A stretch of DNA of 64,000 nucleotides from Mauremys mutica (taxonomy: Eukaryota > Chordata > Testudines > Geoemydidae), in NCBI RefSeq assembly GCF_020497125.1, contig NC_059077.1, positions 30,703,340 to 30,767,339 of the forward strand, written 5' to 3'. Both the position numbers and the translations under genes were made by a program. Numbering within the stretch: position 1 is the stretch's first letter; each line of letters opens with the position of its first letter. Below are positions 22,301 to 34,069 of this stretch, piece after piece. The notes under the pieces were generated by a model. That model searched no databases, was not told where the DNA came from, and was given only the letters and a program-made list of their open reading frames with translations.

Positions 22301-25079
22301 AAGTTGAAATTCTAGCTCTTGTCTATAGCCAGGATTCTCCTTATGTGGCACAGAAAAACCTAGAGCATATATGTTATAGGTCTATCTTAGATTAAGTTAC
22401 ACAGATGCAAACTACAATGATCTTCCTTGGTACCCACCAGCAGCCTATGTCCAGCCAAACACAGAATACCCCCGACATCTGAGTCAACCTGCTGTTTCTG
22501 ATCCCCTCCCAATTTGCTCCCATTCTGTTCCAGATGTATCTCTTGTCACAATGACAATTTCTATTCTCCAAATTCCATCTTGACAACCAGCCACCAGACC
22601 CACACTTTAGCACCTAGTCATAACCCTACTCACTTCTTCTAGTCTCAAAAACCCACAAGATTCTCTTCAAGCTGGCTTCAGTATCCACCTGCGTTCCTTC
22701 TCCACCAGGTCAGATTCCTCCTTCACCAACTCCCAGTGGACTTTTCTTCCCCAACAGCAATGTGGTCAGAGCATTGCCCATATTTGACGAGGCTCTCAGG
22801 TGCAAATCAGTTCTGGTGGAAGCTGAACATGGAGAAAGGAGCATGTGGTGAAAACTCTGAATCTTCCCTTCTATGTTTCCTGCTGTTATGACCCTGCTCT
22901 GCACACAGATTCTGGGCTGAGGAGAATTTGACCCTTAGTACACAAATAATTTAATCTTTCATTTTGAATTAACTTGACTGAAACAGGTATTTTATAAAAT
23001 CTGCAAAATTCTATTATTTTCTAAATTCCATATCTTAAAAAAATCAGTCTATCAATTAAAGCAAAATTTCATAAAAATATGCATATTGGCTGAGGTTTTT
23101 TTAGTGTGTCTTCACTTTATGGAGTTTACACATAGCCAAACTATTCTTTTTTATTTAGATTCTAACCTACTTTTTTGATCTTGCTGTATCAATGCACAAG
23201 GGATGCATCGCAACAACAGGGTAATGTCAAAAGACAAAATCTCTTTGTAACTTGAATTTAAAATGCCCTTAGACAAACTATTGGTGTAAATCCCCTTATA
23301 AATAGAAAATGTGCAATGTTCAGGATTCCCCACCAGGAATCTTGCAGATCATATGTTGTAAAATTAATTTATAAAGCTATTTCAGAAGTGACTTAGTTAT
23401 CAAGCCAAATACAGTTCTAAAAGCTTCCATCTAATCCCTAACCCAGAGATGTTGGCATTTTATAGCAGTTACTACATGGTATTATTGGCAGCACTTCTAC
23501 AAGCAGCGCATACTAGACTAATTACCATTAAACTATATTAGTTTCTGTTCATTTCTGGCTAAAAGTTCAGAAGATCTTACCTTTTTCTGTGCGGTGTGCT
23601 TGTCAGGTTTTGTAGAATTCTCAGGACTTCCTAAGTAATATAACACCTTGTGTGAAATCATTTCAGTACAGCAATTGTTTTATCACAGAACTGATCCTAA
23701 ACCTGGCACTGATCTAAGAAACATTTGTGAATGTCACTTTGCCCTTGCCCACCTGTTTTATGTTTCTCCTCCTCCCTTCATCTACCTTTTCCACACAACA
23801 AGACAAACCAAAGTGTGTGCCATTTAGGTGTCACCAGGTCTGTGAGGTTTGAAAAGCTCTGCCAGTTAACAGAAAACAAAATCACTGGAGGTTCCATTGA
23901 ATCACATTTCTCTGCTGCAAAGAAAACTGAGACGAGAGGAAAGGTAGCTTTAGAATGTGAGTTTGAATGAGGACACTTTGTCCATGAATGGAAACTCTAC
24001 ATTCTTTGTTATCTTAACAGGCTGTGTCTGTTCTCCTTGAAAGAAATTGTATGAGAGAAGATTGGATTAAGTAGTTTTATTTTATTTCAATGCACTTGTG
24101 CACTTTTACAAAGATCAACTTACTTAGCCATGTAATAAACTCTTGTTTTACAATAATACTAGTGTATATTATATCACTGTAGGTACCTGCAAAGTTCAGA
24201 ATTAGAATAGGGAAACAAAACATTTGTTTCTTTGGTGAATGAAGCATATATCATTACCTCCATTCACTTATGTCAGATATAACTTGAACCTTTGAAAGCT
24301 ATCCAACTATTAGTTAATCAGGTTAAGATAGAAAAATGGTTACACATACTCATCTTACTTTCTAACAGCTTTGCCATTCACCATTTACAGTATGGTACAT
24401 TTGTGTTTATTCTTCCTATTCTGTAACTTCTGAAAAGTCACTCAGAAAACCCACTCTTGCTATCCAAAACAAGAACAATTCTGATACTTTATTAACAATG
24501 AATAGTTTCTAGTTTACCTAGACAATAACAAAATCCCTCTCTGAGAGACATAAACAATATTAATCACAGAAACTGTACAGCTGGCAGTTCAAGATAAACA
24601 ACCGTAAGCACTAAAACAATTAAAAAATGAGAACTATTGGTAGAGTGAATTGGGTTTTGAAGTAACTCTCATTGAAGGCAATAGGCATCTCTCCATTCAT
24701 TTAAATGGAAGTAGTATCGAGCATTTGGTTTGGATGAAAGAACTCATCCTAATCTTCATTTAAAACTTGAAATATTTTTTGAGGTTTGTTTATTTTTTTA
24801 ATAGTTTTCATTTTTGTGTGCCTTGTATTTTCTGAATCTATCATGGTACTTCACAGAACACATGTAAAGCCAAGACTATTGCCTCAAGAAGCCTACAAAT
24901 TAATATAGCTAACGTAATACACAGGAAAACAGTTTAAATGCAAGAAGATGGCTTAGAAGTAGCTCTGGTCTGGAATTTTTTGACAAAACTGTTTTTCTTC
25001 AGAAAATACTGATTCATCAAAACTCAAACTGTTGGTGGAAACCTCAGTTTTGACAAAACTTTAGTCAGGAAGATTTCTC
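22301..25079. other. Non-coding DNA
   Basis: No gene, RNA or classified repeat recognised. Open frames are short and lack domains. Confidence 0.45.
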
Positions 25080-25208
25080 AAGCCTGGGATGGAATTTCTG
25101 ACTAGAGAAAAAGACACCCACCGCAGAATAGCCAATAACCTCGAGGACAGGGCTGTCAGGTTCAATTTGATTCAGAGCAGAGACTTGAACCTGCATCTCT
25201 CACCTCCC

Positions 25209-25647
25209 AAGAAAGTGTTAAAGAGTCCTGTGGCACCTTATAGACTAACAGAGGTATTGAAACATAAGCTTTTGTGGGTGAATACCCACTTCATCAGATG
25301 CATGTAATGGAAATTTCCAGAGGCAGGTATAAATATGCAGGTCAGAATCAGTCTGTAGATAATGAGGTTAGTTCAATCAGGGAGGATGAGGCCCTCTTCT
25401 AGCAGCTGAGGTCTGAACACCAAGGGAGGAGAAACTGCTTTTGTAGTTGGCTAGCCATTCACAGTCTTTGTTTAATCCTGAGCTGATGGTGTCAAATTTG
25501 CAATTGAACTGAAGCTCAGCAGTTTCTCTTTGAAGTCTGGTCCTGAAGTTTTTTTGCTATAGGATGGCTACCTTAAAATCTGCTATTGTGTGGCCAGGAA
25601 GGTTGAAGTGTTCTCCTACAGGTTTTAAGTGTTTTTAAGAAAGTGTT
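25209..25647 (-). mobile_element. Penelope-like element 3' fragment with 11-bp TSD
   Basis: The insert at 25220-25636 is flanked by an exact 11-bp direct repeat, AAGAAAGTGTT (25209-25219, 25637-25647). Read on the minus strand it starts in a coding remnant: HFNLPGHTIADFKVAIL, later LNKDCEW, resembling the end of the GIY-YIG endonuclease region of a PLE protein. A non-coding 3' end follows, finishing GTTAGTCTATAAGGTGCCAC-AGGACTCTT. Near the 3' end is CTGATGA, a 6-bp stem GTGGGT/ACCCAC, then AAAA, a hammerhead-like core (25265-25305). 5'-truncated and inactive. Confidence 0.75.
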
Positions 25648-25713
25648 GTAGACAGCAGGCTATAGAGTTAATCTCTCTCTTTCTCTGGCCCAATGGATAT
25701 TTAATTATTTAAT

Positions 25714-26403
25714 TACAAGGACAAGTGCAGAGTCCTGCACTTAGGACGGAAGAATCCCATGCACTGCTACAGACTAGGGACCGAATGGCTGGGCAGAAGT
25801 TCTGCAGAAAAGGACTTAGGGGTTACAGTGGACGAAAGGCTGAATATGAGTCAACAGTGTGCCCTTGTTGCCAAGAAGGCTAATGGCATTTTGGGTTGTA
25901 TAAGTAGGGGCATTTCCAGCAGATCGAGGGACGTGATCATTCCCCTCTATTCAGCACTGGTGAGGCCTCATTTGGAGTACTGTGTCCAGTTTTGGGCCCC
26001 ACACTACAAGAAGGTTGTGGATAAATTGGAGAGAGTCCAGCGGAGGGCAACAAAAATGATTAGGGGGCTGGAGCACATGACATATGAGGAGAGGCTGAGG
26101 GAACTGAGATTGTTTAGCCTACAGAAGAGAAGAATGAGGGGGGATTTGATAGCTGCTTTCAACTACCTGAAAGGGGGTTCCAAAGAGGATGGATCTAGAC
26201 TGTTCTCAGTGGTAGAAGATGACAGAACAAGGAGTAATGGTCTCAAGTTGCAGAGGGGGAGGTTTAGGTTGGACATTAGGAAAAACTTTTTCACTCAGAG
26301 AGTGGTGAAGCACTGGAATGGGTTACCTAGGGAGGTGGTGGAATCTCCTTCCTTAGAGGTTTTTAAGGTCAGGCTTGACAAAGCCCTGGCTGGGATGATT
26401 TAG
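25714..26403 (+). pseudogene. CR1 ORF2 C-terminal fragment (reverse transcriptase protein)
   Basis: About 229 codons are open with no stop. They encode the region downstream of the RT catalytic core of a CR1 ORF2 protein: [12 protein letters not shown] early, the conserved [16 protein letters not shown] block (about residues 82-97), then [12 protein letters not shown] and the terminal [10 protein letters not shown] block. In the full-length element this protein reverse-transcribes the LINE RNA at a nicked chromosomal site. The endonuclease and RT catalytic motifs lie upstream and are missing, so it cannot work alone. An intact frame over this length suggests a rather young copy compared with the decayed CR1 at 32066-32640. 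Stop TAG at 26401-26403. Confidence 0.95.
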
Positions 26404-26495
26404 TTGGGTTTGGTCCGGCTTTGAGCAGGGGGTTGGACTAGATGACCTCCTGAGGTCCCTTCCAACCCTGAGATTCTATGATTCTATGATTCTAT
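25714..26495 (+). mobile_element. CR1 LINE 3' end, 5'-truncated
   Basis: It ends with the diagnostic CR1 3' UTR (GACTAGATGACCTCCTGAGG, TCCCTTCCAACCCTGAGATT) and tandem ATTCTATG octamers (26473-26495). The 5' end is truncated inside the second open frame, as usual for CR1. No clear target duplication. The insertion lies inside the tRNA-like complex repeat. Confidence 0.95.
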
Positions 26496-26590
26496 TATAT
26501 AAAGTGGAACAGTTTCAAGAGGAAAGATTAACTCTCTAGCCAGAATCTGGCTCTCCCACATCAGTAGCCTAACCTCTGGGATATTGACTA

Positions 26591-28017
26591 TTCTGTATTT
26601 GCTCTGTATTAGAACAAAAACAAAACCTTTCAAACATTTTTGTGAAAATGGAACTGTTTCCAAACATTCATTTTTTGATTGAAACCTGAGCTTTTCAATA
26701 TGGGAAAATATGGGGATCCAAGGTGCTCTCTCATCAGAAAAGATCAGAGAGTCTTGGACCCAAAACAACCTTTCTGATGGAAACGTAATAGAAAAAGACA
26801 CGTCTTCACAATTTGTTTTTGGGTTCAGCAAGACAGTATATGGAGACAAAATTTGATTTAGTCAAAAAATGTTCCCACTAGTTCTACTGTATTTGGTATT
26901 ATCACAGAGGAAGTGACAGGACTACATGACACCTGGATATTAAAAGAGAAAAAGGTTAAAAGATGTTGGATTAGCCCCATTGATCCTGTCATGGCCCTCA
27001 CAAGCTACATAAGACCCAATAAAATCATTAATTATACAATATGTGTGTATGTGCATGCATGAGACTGTTTTAAGAATATCTTAGACTTACTTAAGGCAAA
27101 AATCTCTGTCATAAAAATCATGTCAAGGATCTTAAAAGTAATCAGTGAATGCAAACCTGTTCATATATTTGGCACCATAAATGAATAATTTAGAGCTGAG
27201 TTTTTCAACCTTGCAAAATATAGCTTTGATATGGCCATTTTGTATTGAAAGAGACTATGCATGTAAGAGCCAGATCAGACAGAATTAATTTATTTCCTTT
27301 TTCTGTGTATTATTATTTTTCTTTTACTCTTGAATCCTTGCTAGTATGTTTTCAGTCTATTCACAAACAGTCATGTCTTTTCTGAAGGAAACAACCTAGC
27401 TTTCAGTGGGTTCAAAATAGTGAAAGAGCAGATGTTATGAATCTGTTAGAAGTAAGCGAGAGCTGTCTGCATTAGTCTGGACAATGGAGTCAACTTTGTA
27501 AAAGCTCTGAAAAATTATAGCCTTGCAACAAGAAATGGAGAGTGGGGTATTCTGGCATGATGAACAATAAATATGTTGGTTAAAAAGAAAAATAGGTGGA
27601 ACAATAGGACAAACATGCCTGGTATTGCAAGAAAACATCTATAGTATGTGCCTAACACACTGCAGAAACTAAAGAAGATGGTTCATTATTGTGCAGATAT
27701 TACTCTTGTAATACTGACAAGGTCACTGTGTGCTTGGGCTATGAACTGCATAAAGATTAATCAAATAGGTCAGCTTTAATTTTTACACCCGGTTTTGCAG
27801 AAAGCATTCAATGTCTTCTATTCATGAATCTGAGTTCTTATCAATGAATAAGCTTCAAGATGATTAACTTGACAGCAGGACACAAACAAATTTCAAAGAG
27901 CATTGGGAGAAAAGGTAGAATCTTTTGGAAGATCGGTATGTTAACTACATTGCCACACTTCATCACAGAAGTGTTTTATACTGCATCAACCATAATATTA
28001 CATAAACAGATCATGTC
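26591..28017. other. Non-coding DNA
   Basis: Nothing recognised apart from diverged GAAA/TTTC-rich runs around 26630-26880. Confidence 0.45.
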
Positions 28018-28178
28018 ATTAAAAATATTCCAGAGTGGTAGCCATGTTAGTCTGTATCAGCAAAAACAACGAGGAGTCCTTGTGGCACCTTAGAGACTAA
28101 CAAATTGATTATGCCCAGATAAATTTGTTAGTCTCTAAGGTGCCACAAGTACTCCTCGTTGTTTTTATTAAAAATATT
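28018..28178. mobile_element. Foldback Penelope-like insertion 1, 12-bp TSD
   Basis: Exact 12-bp direct repeats ATTAAAAATATT (28018-28029 and 28167-28178) flank a 137-bp insert. Its left arm is a PLE 3' end in minus orientation (…AGGAGTCCTTGTGGCACCTTAGAGACTAACAAATT). Its right arm is the same 3' end in plus orientation (AAATTTGTTAGTCTCTAAGG…). The arms pair for about 45 bp around a short centre. The right arm stops after GTTTTT, while the left continues about 30 bp further (TGATACAGACTAACATGG on the minus strand). Confidence 0.85.
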
Positions 28179-28204
28179 AGTATACCAAACATGAGCCAAC
28201 ACTG

Positions 28205-28275
28205 AAATTATTGGGTGAAATTTTAGCTCTATTGACAAAACTCCCATTGACTTCCATAGGACCAGCATTTCACCC
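28205..28275. repeat. 'TTGACTTCA' repeat fragment
   Basis: GGGTGAAATTTTAGCTCTATTGAC…CCCATTGACTTCCATAGGACCAGCATTTCACCC is a small palindrome of the old repeat type. Confidence 0.65.
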
Positions 28276-28290
28276 ACTTAGTATGCACTA

Positions 28291-28372
28291 AGACCCAGAT
28301 CTACAAAGGTATTTAGGCTCCTAACTTCTATTAAAATCAATGGAAGTTAAGTGCCTCCCTTTGTGGATCTGG
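28291..28372. repeat. Palindromic repeat (ATTTAGGCTCCTAACTTC type)
   Basis: AGATCTACAAAGGTATTTAGGCTCCTAACTTC is inverted around ATTAAAATCAAT to GAAGTTAAGTGCCTCCCTTTGTGGATCT. Same family as 22101-22195. Confidence 0.75.
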
Positions 28373-28638
28373 GGCCAAGTTGCCTTAGTTATTGTTTCTT
28401 CAAGTCTACATTTTACAGTATGTTGTATACAAACAACTTGATATTACCTCTCACAAGTGTATTATTATCTGTCTTTATATTATATTTTAATACATACCCC
28501 TATGCTTGGAGCTATCTCTTTGACTTAGTCTCTCCTGCCTCCACCTTCTCCTATGTGACCTTTGCTACACACTTGGTCCCCACTCCAAGAAGTGATAATA
28601 AATAAAATAAAATAAAAAGTCATAGAACTAACAAAGCT

Positions 28639-28743
28639 AGTTTTTTAGGTCTTGCTCACACCGCTGCAAGTGACCTCGATAAAGGAGAATCTCAGCTTTC
28701 ATTTACAGCGGTGTGATTGCCCTGAAAGCCAAACTAAAAAACT
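28639..28743. repeat. Small MITE-like inverted repeat
   Basis: AGTTTTTTAG (28639-28648) pairs with CTAAAAAACT (28734-28743), and TCACACCGCTG (28656-28666) pairs exactly with CAGCGGTGTGA (28706-28716). The arrangement suggests a tiny TIR element of about 105 bp. No target duplication is clear. Confidence 0.6.
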
Positions 28744-31700
28744 GAATGCCAGGAACACTCAATTAGTTTTATTTTTGCACTAGGATGTTGTGGAGGAATG
28801 AAATTTCACACCTATATAAATTGTTTTAATGCATTATGAATCAGTTACATTTTAAGAGGGACACAAAGAATTATCTCATTGTTCCACTCCCAAATCCTTA
28901 ACCTGGCTTTGTGCATATAGTGATCATATAATGGTGGACAGGAACTGGTTACCCTGGAGGAAGAGGGGCACAATAATATTATCATTTGCTATGAAAGTCC
29001 TTCTGTAAGGTTGGCATTTAAAAATAAATAAAACTTCCTTATTTTCAAGAAACATTTGTCCGTTGAGGGAGTTTTCACATTTTGCCTTTCTGTAGCAATT
29101 GTAATTCAAGCCATTAGCAGTAAAAGCCAAAGCATTATGCAATTAGTAGATTTAATAAAATTAGCAAATATTGCCAATGGAGGTAAAAAAAAAGCAAAGT
29201 CAGAGTCCACCCTGTCCCCTGTTGCCTTCCATGGGAACCAGATGTGTGCCCCTTGCTGCACAATCTGACCCATTGCTTTCTTCTAATATTTAACAATATA
29301 TTTGAAGCAAATTCTAAAATAATTTCCTCCTCAAGCAGCTCGATCATGATGAATTCAGATTAGCTGAAGCCTTTCCAGTGTACTGTAAATCAGTCAGCAT
29401 GGCACTCATTTTATGTAAAGTGTTGGTGGGTTTAGATATGCTATATGCATACTGAGTAAGTTGGCTTTTATCTTGTGCCCATCAGGTAAGATGATGGTGT
29501 TTGCTGTATTCCTTTCTAGTTAGAATGGGGAATATCACAAATACAATTAATAATTTACCTAATAGGAAAAAGAGTTAATTTGGCACCTTTTTAAGACCAC
29601 TCGCTATAATGTACCACTATTCTGTAAATTAAGCTTATGGCCCATCTAGCAAAACTTTCCATATTCACTAGGTGACTTTCACTTGTTTCTCCTTTTTTTA
29701 TTTGTTGATTTCCTCTCTATTTCTATAATTTACCACTAAAATATCTGTTAAGTCCAGCTAAGAACTAAACTCAGCGCTTTAAGGTGCAGATCCAAGAAGT
29801 TTAAAGTGGCTTGGGTACAAATTCATAGATAAGGAGGAGACTGTAGCCACCTTTCCCATGAAGCACCACAGCAGGACTTTTGAGGATAAAGGTGGACACT
29901 GGAATATCAAAAGACCCTTAAAGCTACCGTGATTACAGAAATGGTTGTTGTTTAACCCACCCAAAAAATTCTAAAGATTTTTTTTTATTGAAGCCTGAGT
30001 GCTGCCTTAATTACATATTAAGACTACTCTTGTTTGGGAATTCTAATCCATTTTGAAGCTTGGACCAGAACTGGATTCAGGAGGAGTTTTATCTGAGTGA
30101 GAGCTTGAGGATTGTCACCAGTGTTAAGAATACGTATCATGATAAACTGTCACATAGAAATGCTGGATTTGTCAGCCACGCAGAGCTGGCTGCGGATCAG
30201 CCAAACAAAATGAAGAATAAAACTGGCAGTGCTGTGCAATATGCCTGCCAATTATGGAGCTTACGAAAGAAAATGAAAGCATGTGGGTTTAGGAGGCTGC
30301 CGTAACCACTATTGTTCAGATGGGTTCAGTCTCATTAAAGATATCTCGAATACATGAGTCATTAAGATTTGACCCTTTGCCTAAACCTTGAATTGGCTTG
30401 AACCCATTTTTTTCAAGGAATGAATATATGCAGTTAACTTTTTAAACGTGTTTTCTTATTTTTTACATGTCTTTGACCTTTTCTGACAGTTCAAATCAGA
30501 CCGAAGCCAGGAAGTGCTGGTAACTTCTTAAGTCATACAAGGTTTATGAGATTTTTCAGCTTGAGTTCTGGATCAGAGAAGTATAGGTAAATTCTGATGA
30601 GTTTTGGTTAAGAAGCCAAATTTTTGGACAGGTACTTGAACTTAAGGCACTGGTAGGTAGAATGTGTGTAATGGAATGACTGGGTTTTTATCATTTCCCT
30701 TTCTCCATCTGTTTTCCAATTCATATTGAGATATTGTGTTGCTCAATGCAAAGGAACTGTTTTGTTGACGAATAGACGTGACATTCTTTTTATCTTGTAA
30801 TTCTATATCACATGTAGCAAAATACTGCTTAGTGAGTGACTTTTCCCATAGAAAATAAAAAATATTTGCCAAACTGTTTTTTAAAAAGATAGAAAATAAG
30901 CTCCATTTGTTCACTTATTGTTCCTTTTACCTGTTTTGTTTCATTAGAATTCTGGTGTACTCTCCTGTGCTCAGCTGGCTTCTGAGTCCTTTCAGGAGGC
31001 CTTGTCTTAGAAAAATCCAGAATGTTTGACAATTTGGCATTAAACAGGAAAAAAAATCTTTATTCACTTATCGCTAGTTTTTTGTTTTGTTTCTGTATTG
31101 TACAGGTACACTCCTGTGCACAGCTGGTTCCTGTGCCCTGCCAAGACTTGTTGCAGAAAATACAAATATTTGCCAGCCTTGCTTTAACAACAGTGACGAC
31201 AACAACAACAAAAATCACATTTATTTCTTTGTGCTTTATAGACATGAAAATAACAGGCCCACGCTGCCCATGTCACAGGAATCTGGCACAAAAATCCTAC
31301 TATAGGCTAGCAGCCAAAGCATTTTGCGTAGACTACTACTGGCAACAGTTTTCATTGGCAGAGTATCTGTCTTCAGCTCAACCTGAGGCTAGAAGCCAAC
31401 ACGAAGGATTTTTTGATGTCTTCCATTCTCTTCCTTATCTGTTGTTCCATTACCCCCCTGCAGCCCTTCAGACCAGCAGCACTTCTTGATTAAATGAATA
31501 TACTAATTTATAAAACTCACAGCCTTCCTCTCCCTTCTTACCACAGACCAGCCATCTTCAACAGCTGCATTCTTAACCTGCATCCCATCCCAGGCACAAG
31601 CTGGCAGAAATCCTAAACCAATTACCTTCTCCTAACTACTTCTTCCCCCTGAGTGTGAACAAAGACCCCAGGTACCAGTGCACTCATCTTAGGTATCTGC

Positions 31701-32065
31701 TTTTGAGACCAGTGGCTGTGTCAGCAGTGCCAGTAGGAGTAACTAAAGAGCTGAGCTGGATGAAAACTATTTACAAATAGTTTAATCAATGAATATTTTC
31801 TGTCAGTTGTCAAATAAATGTTCATTATTATTTTTTCAGTTATCTACACTATCAGACAGAAACCAGCAGGCACTCTGAAAACTTTTCAGGACAAGAAAGA
31901 AAACTTTGGTCAAGAATATCAGGGCAACCTGCTATTCTTACAAAAAAGGCCATGGAATCTTTAGGGTTTGATTTTCAAATAAGCCCATGTACTATAGTGT
32001 ACTCATATGAGCAATGAACATGATCGTGCATAAAAACCCTGTAGGAAATAAACCAGATAGGTGTC
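28744..32065. other. Non-coding DNA, 3.3 kb
   Basis: No classified repeat. The 155-codon frame at 31022-31489 follows a T-rich tract and TACAG/GTACAC, but shows no domain and no conserved-looking composition, so I do not call it a gene. Confidence 0.45.
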
Positions 32066-32640
32066 ACACATACCAATTCTCCAATTTGACAATTTTCTTT
32101 TTATTTCTAAACCTCTCCTCCAAAGTGCTAGCAACCCCTTCCAGCTTGGCATCATCCACAAATGTTATAAGCCTTCTCTCCACTCCACTATCCAAGTCAT
32201 TAATGAACCCAGGACAGTACTGAACCCAGGACAGTCCCCAACAAGATCCCACTAGATACGCCCTCCCAGTTTGACAGCTGAGTACAATCTTTCAACCAGA
32301 TGTGCACCCACCATGTTGTAATTTTAGCCAGACCACATTTCCTTAGTTTGCCTATGAGAATGTCATGGGGGGCTGTGTCAAAAGCCTACGAAAATCAAGA
32401 TATGTCAAATCTCCAGTTTTTCCCCCCATAACCCTGTCAAAGAAGGAAATTTGTTTGGTTTGGTATGATTTGTTCTTGATAAATCCATGTGGGCTACTAT
32501 TTTTAATCCTGTTATATGCTGAGTGCGTACAAACTTATTTAATAATTTGTTCCAGTCTCTTTCTGGGTATAGAAATTAGGCTGCCTGGTCTATAATTTGT
32601 TCCCCTTTTTAAGATTGGCACTAATTCTGGAAATTAGGGA
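32066..32640 (-). mobile_element. CR1 LINE RT-domain fragment, antisense and decayed
   Basis: Translated on the minus strand in pieces, it shows the CR1 RT landmarks in order: RPGSLISIP (around 32590), AFDTAPHDILI (about 32365-32395), LRKCGL, WVHIWLKD (near 32300), and FINDLDSGVERRLITFVDDAKLEG (about 32140-32210), where FVDD is the FADD catalytic box with A changed to V. Frame shifts and stops break it. A 16-bp tandem repeat, GAACCCAGGACAGT, lies at 32206-32238. The endonuclease and C-terminal parts are absent. Confidence 0.9.
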
Positions 32641-33929
32641 ATAACACAGCATATCAATGCAGACTAGATATACAGGCTCTATACAAATGACATAACATTC
32701 TGGAAAATATTTTTGCTACTATAGCACACATGTTTCTAAGAATAGAACATGATTTTATCTCTAAATCTGAAATCACTTGGGATGAATATTTAAAAAGGAA
32801 TCTAAACATTCTCCCTGGTAAACTGAAAAAAAAATATTTGTACTGCAAAGTGATCAGGTATAGAGCACTTACAGCTGAAATGATCCATGTAAGCATGGAG
32901 AACAAGCATAATCCTTTATTTATTGTACCTGGCTTTCAGCTAAATATTAGACTAGAGTGATGTTTAAGAATTCTATCCCATGGGAAATGTCAACATTTGT
33001 TTTTGTCCTGAAATAGGAAAAAAAAAAATTGAAATTTCAAAATTTTCCATGGAACAGAAATTCTGAAAAATTGTTTCATATGAAAATGTAGAAATGAAGC
33101 ATTTTACCATTCCTGAAATCAGACTGTTTCTTTTCTTTTTTTTAATGACCCAAAATGCTTTGTTTCAAGTCATTTCAATACTAAATGTAATTTCCCTATG
33201 GCACATTGCCTTATGGAAGATGTACATTGAGCCCCTGTGCTCTCCCATGTGTCAGGCTTTCTGGCTGGACTACATTTCTTATAATGCATTCCTAGTTATG
33301 TGACTCCCCAGCGGCACCATACAGCTCAGTCAGAAGGAAATCAGATCTTGGGAGAGATAGTGCTTCAGGGAACCCAGCTAAAAGGAAAATTGGGGGACCA
33401 GAATTACAATTTTATTAAGATGATACATGATGGGAAATGAAGTTTTATGTTTTGTTGAACTGATTTAAAACATAATGTTCCAGGTGAGTTCAAAGAGTGA
33501 AATATTCTGATTCTGGGTCCACAGAGAATGAAACATTTTTGGAAAAATCAAAAATTTTCCATAGAAAATTATGATTGTGCAGAAACTGCATTTTCCATCA
33601 GAAAATTATTCATATGAAAAATTCCCTTCAAGCTTATCTATTTTATCTTATCTAATCTAGCCATCCATCTAGCTAATTCAGTCATTCTTATAATCCAGTT
33701 CTATGGGTGTTTGAGTACTATTTGTCAAATAAACTATTCTACAACTACCAGCATATTTCTCCAAATAATTATTTCTATGTATAATGTTTTCTGTATTCAA
33801 ATGACTCCATTAACATATAACATTATACAGGTATTTATATAGATATATAATCTCTAAACTCAAAGCCCTAAACAGAAAGTATCCATAGCCATTGGACCTC
33901 AGCTGTACAAGGCAGATCCTAGTTCTATG
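32641..33929. other. AT-rich non-coding DNA
   Basis: It has AAAATTTTCCAT-GAA motifs at about 33030-33055 and again at 33548-33570, likely two parts of an old repeat. No coding signal. Confidence 0.4.
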
Positions 33930-34069
33930 GGATGTCTCCTGTTCAGCACAATAGTCAGTCTTGTCTTGGAAATCAATCTAAAAAATATCTTATTGAGAAG
34001 AACGTGCCTCCCAAAATGGTCTTTCTAGGGAGGAGGAAAACTGTCAGAAAACAACAAACCAAGTAATTC

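Larger units (their letters stand above)
25080..26590. repeat. tRNA-like complex repeat split by PLE and CR1
   Basis: Host sequence at 25080-25208 (GAGACTTGAACCTGCATCTCTCACCT), 25648-25713 (CAGGCTATAGAGTTAATCTCTCTC...GGCCCAATGG) and 26492-26590 (AAAGTGGAACAGTTTCAAGAGG...CTCTCCCACATCAGTAGCCTAACC) reads as one continuous repeat when the PLE and CR1 are removed. It is related to 9566-9825 in this window, where the same GGCCCAATG...AGCTTCACCAGGAGAG order occurs on the opposite strand. Confidence 0.7.

Noticed and set aside
30945..31180. Two similar stretches (CTCCTGTGCTCAGCTGG at about 30962 and CTCCTGTGCACAGCTGG at about 31111) and a 155-codon frame, considered as duplicated exons
   Set aside because: Similarity covers only about 35 bp, the frame has no domain, and the acceptor-like site has no matching donor.
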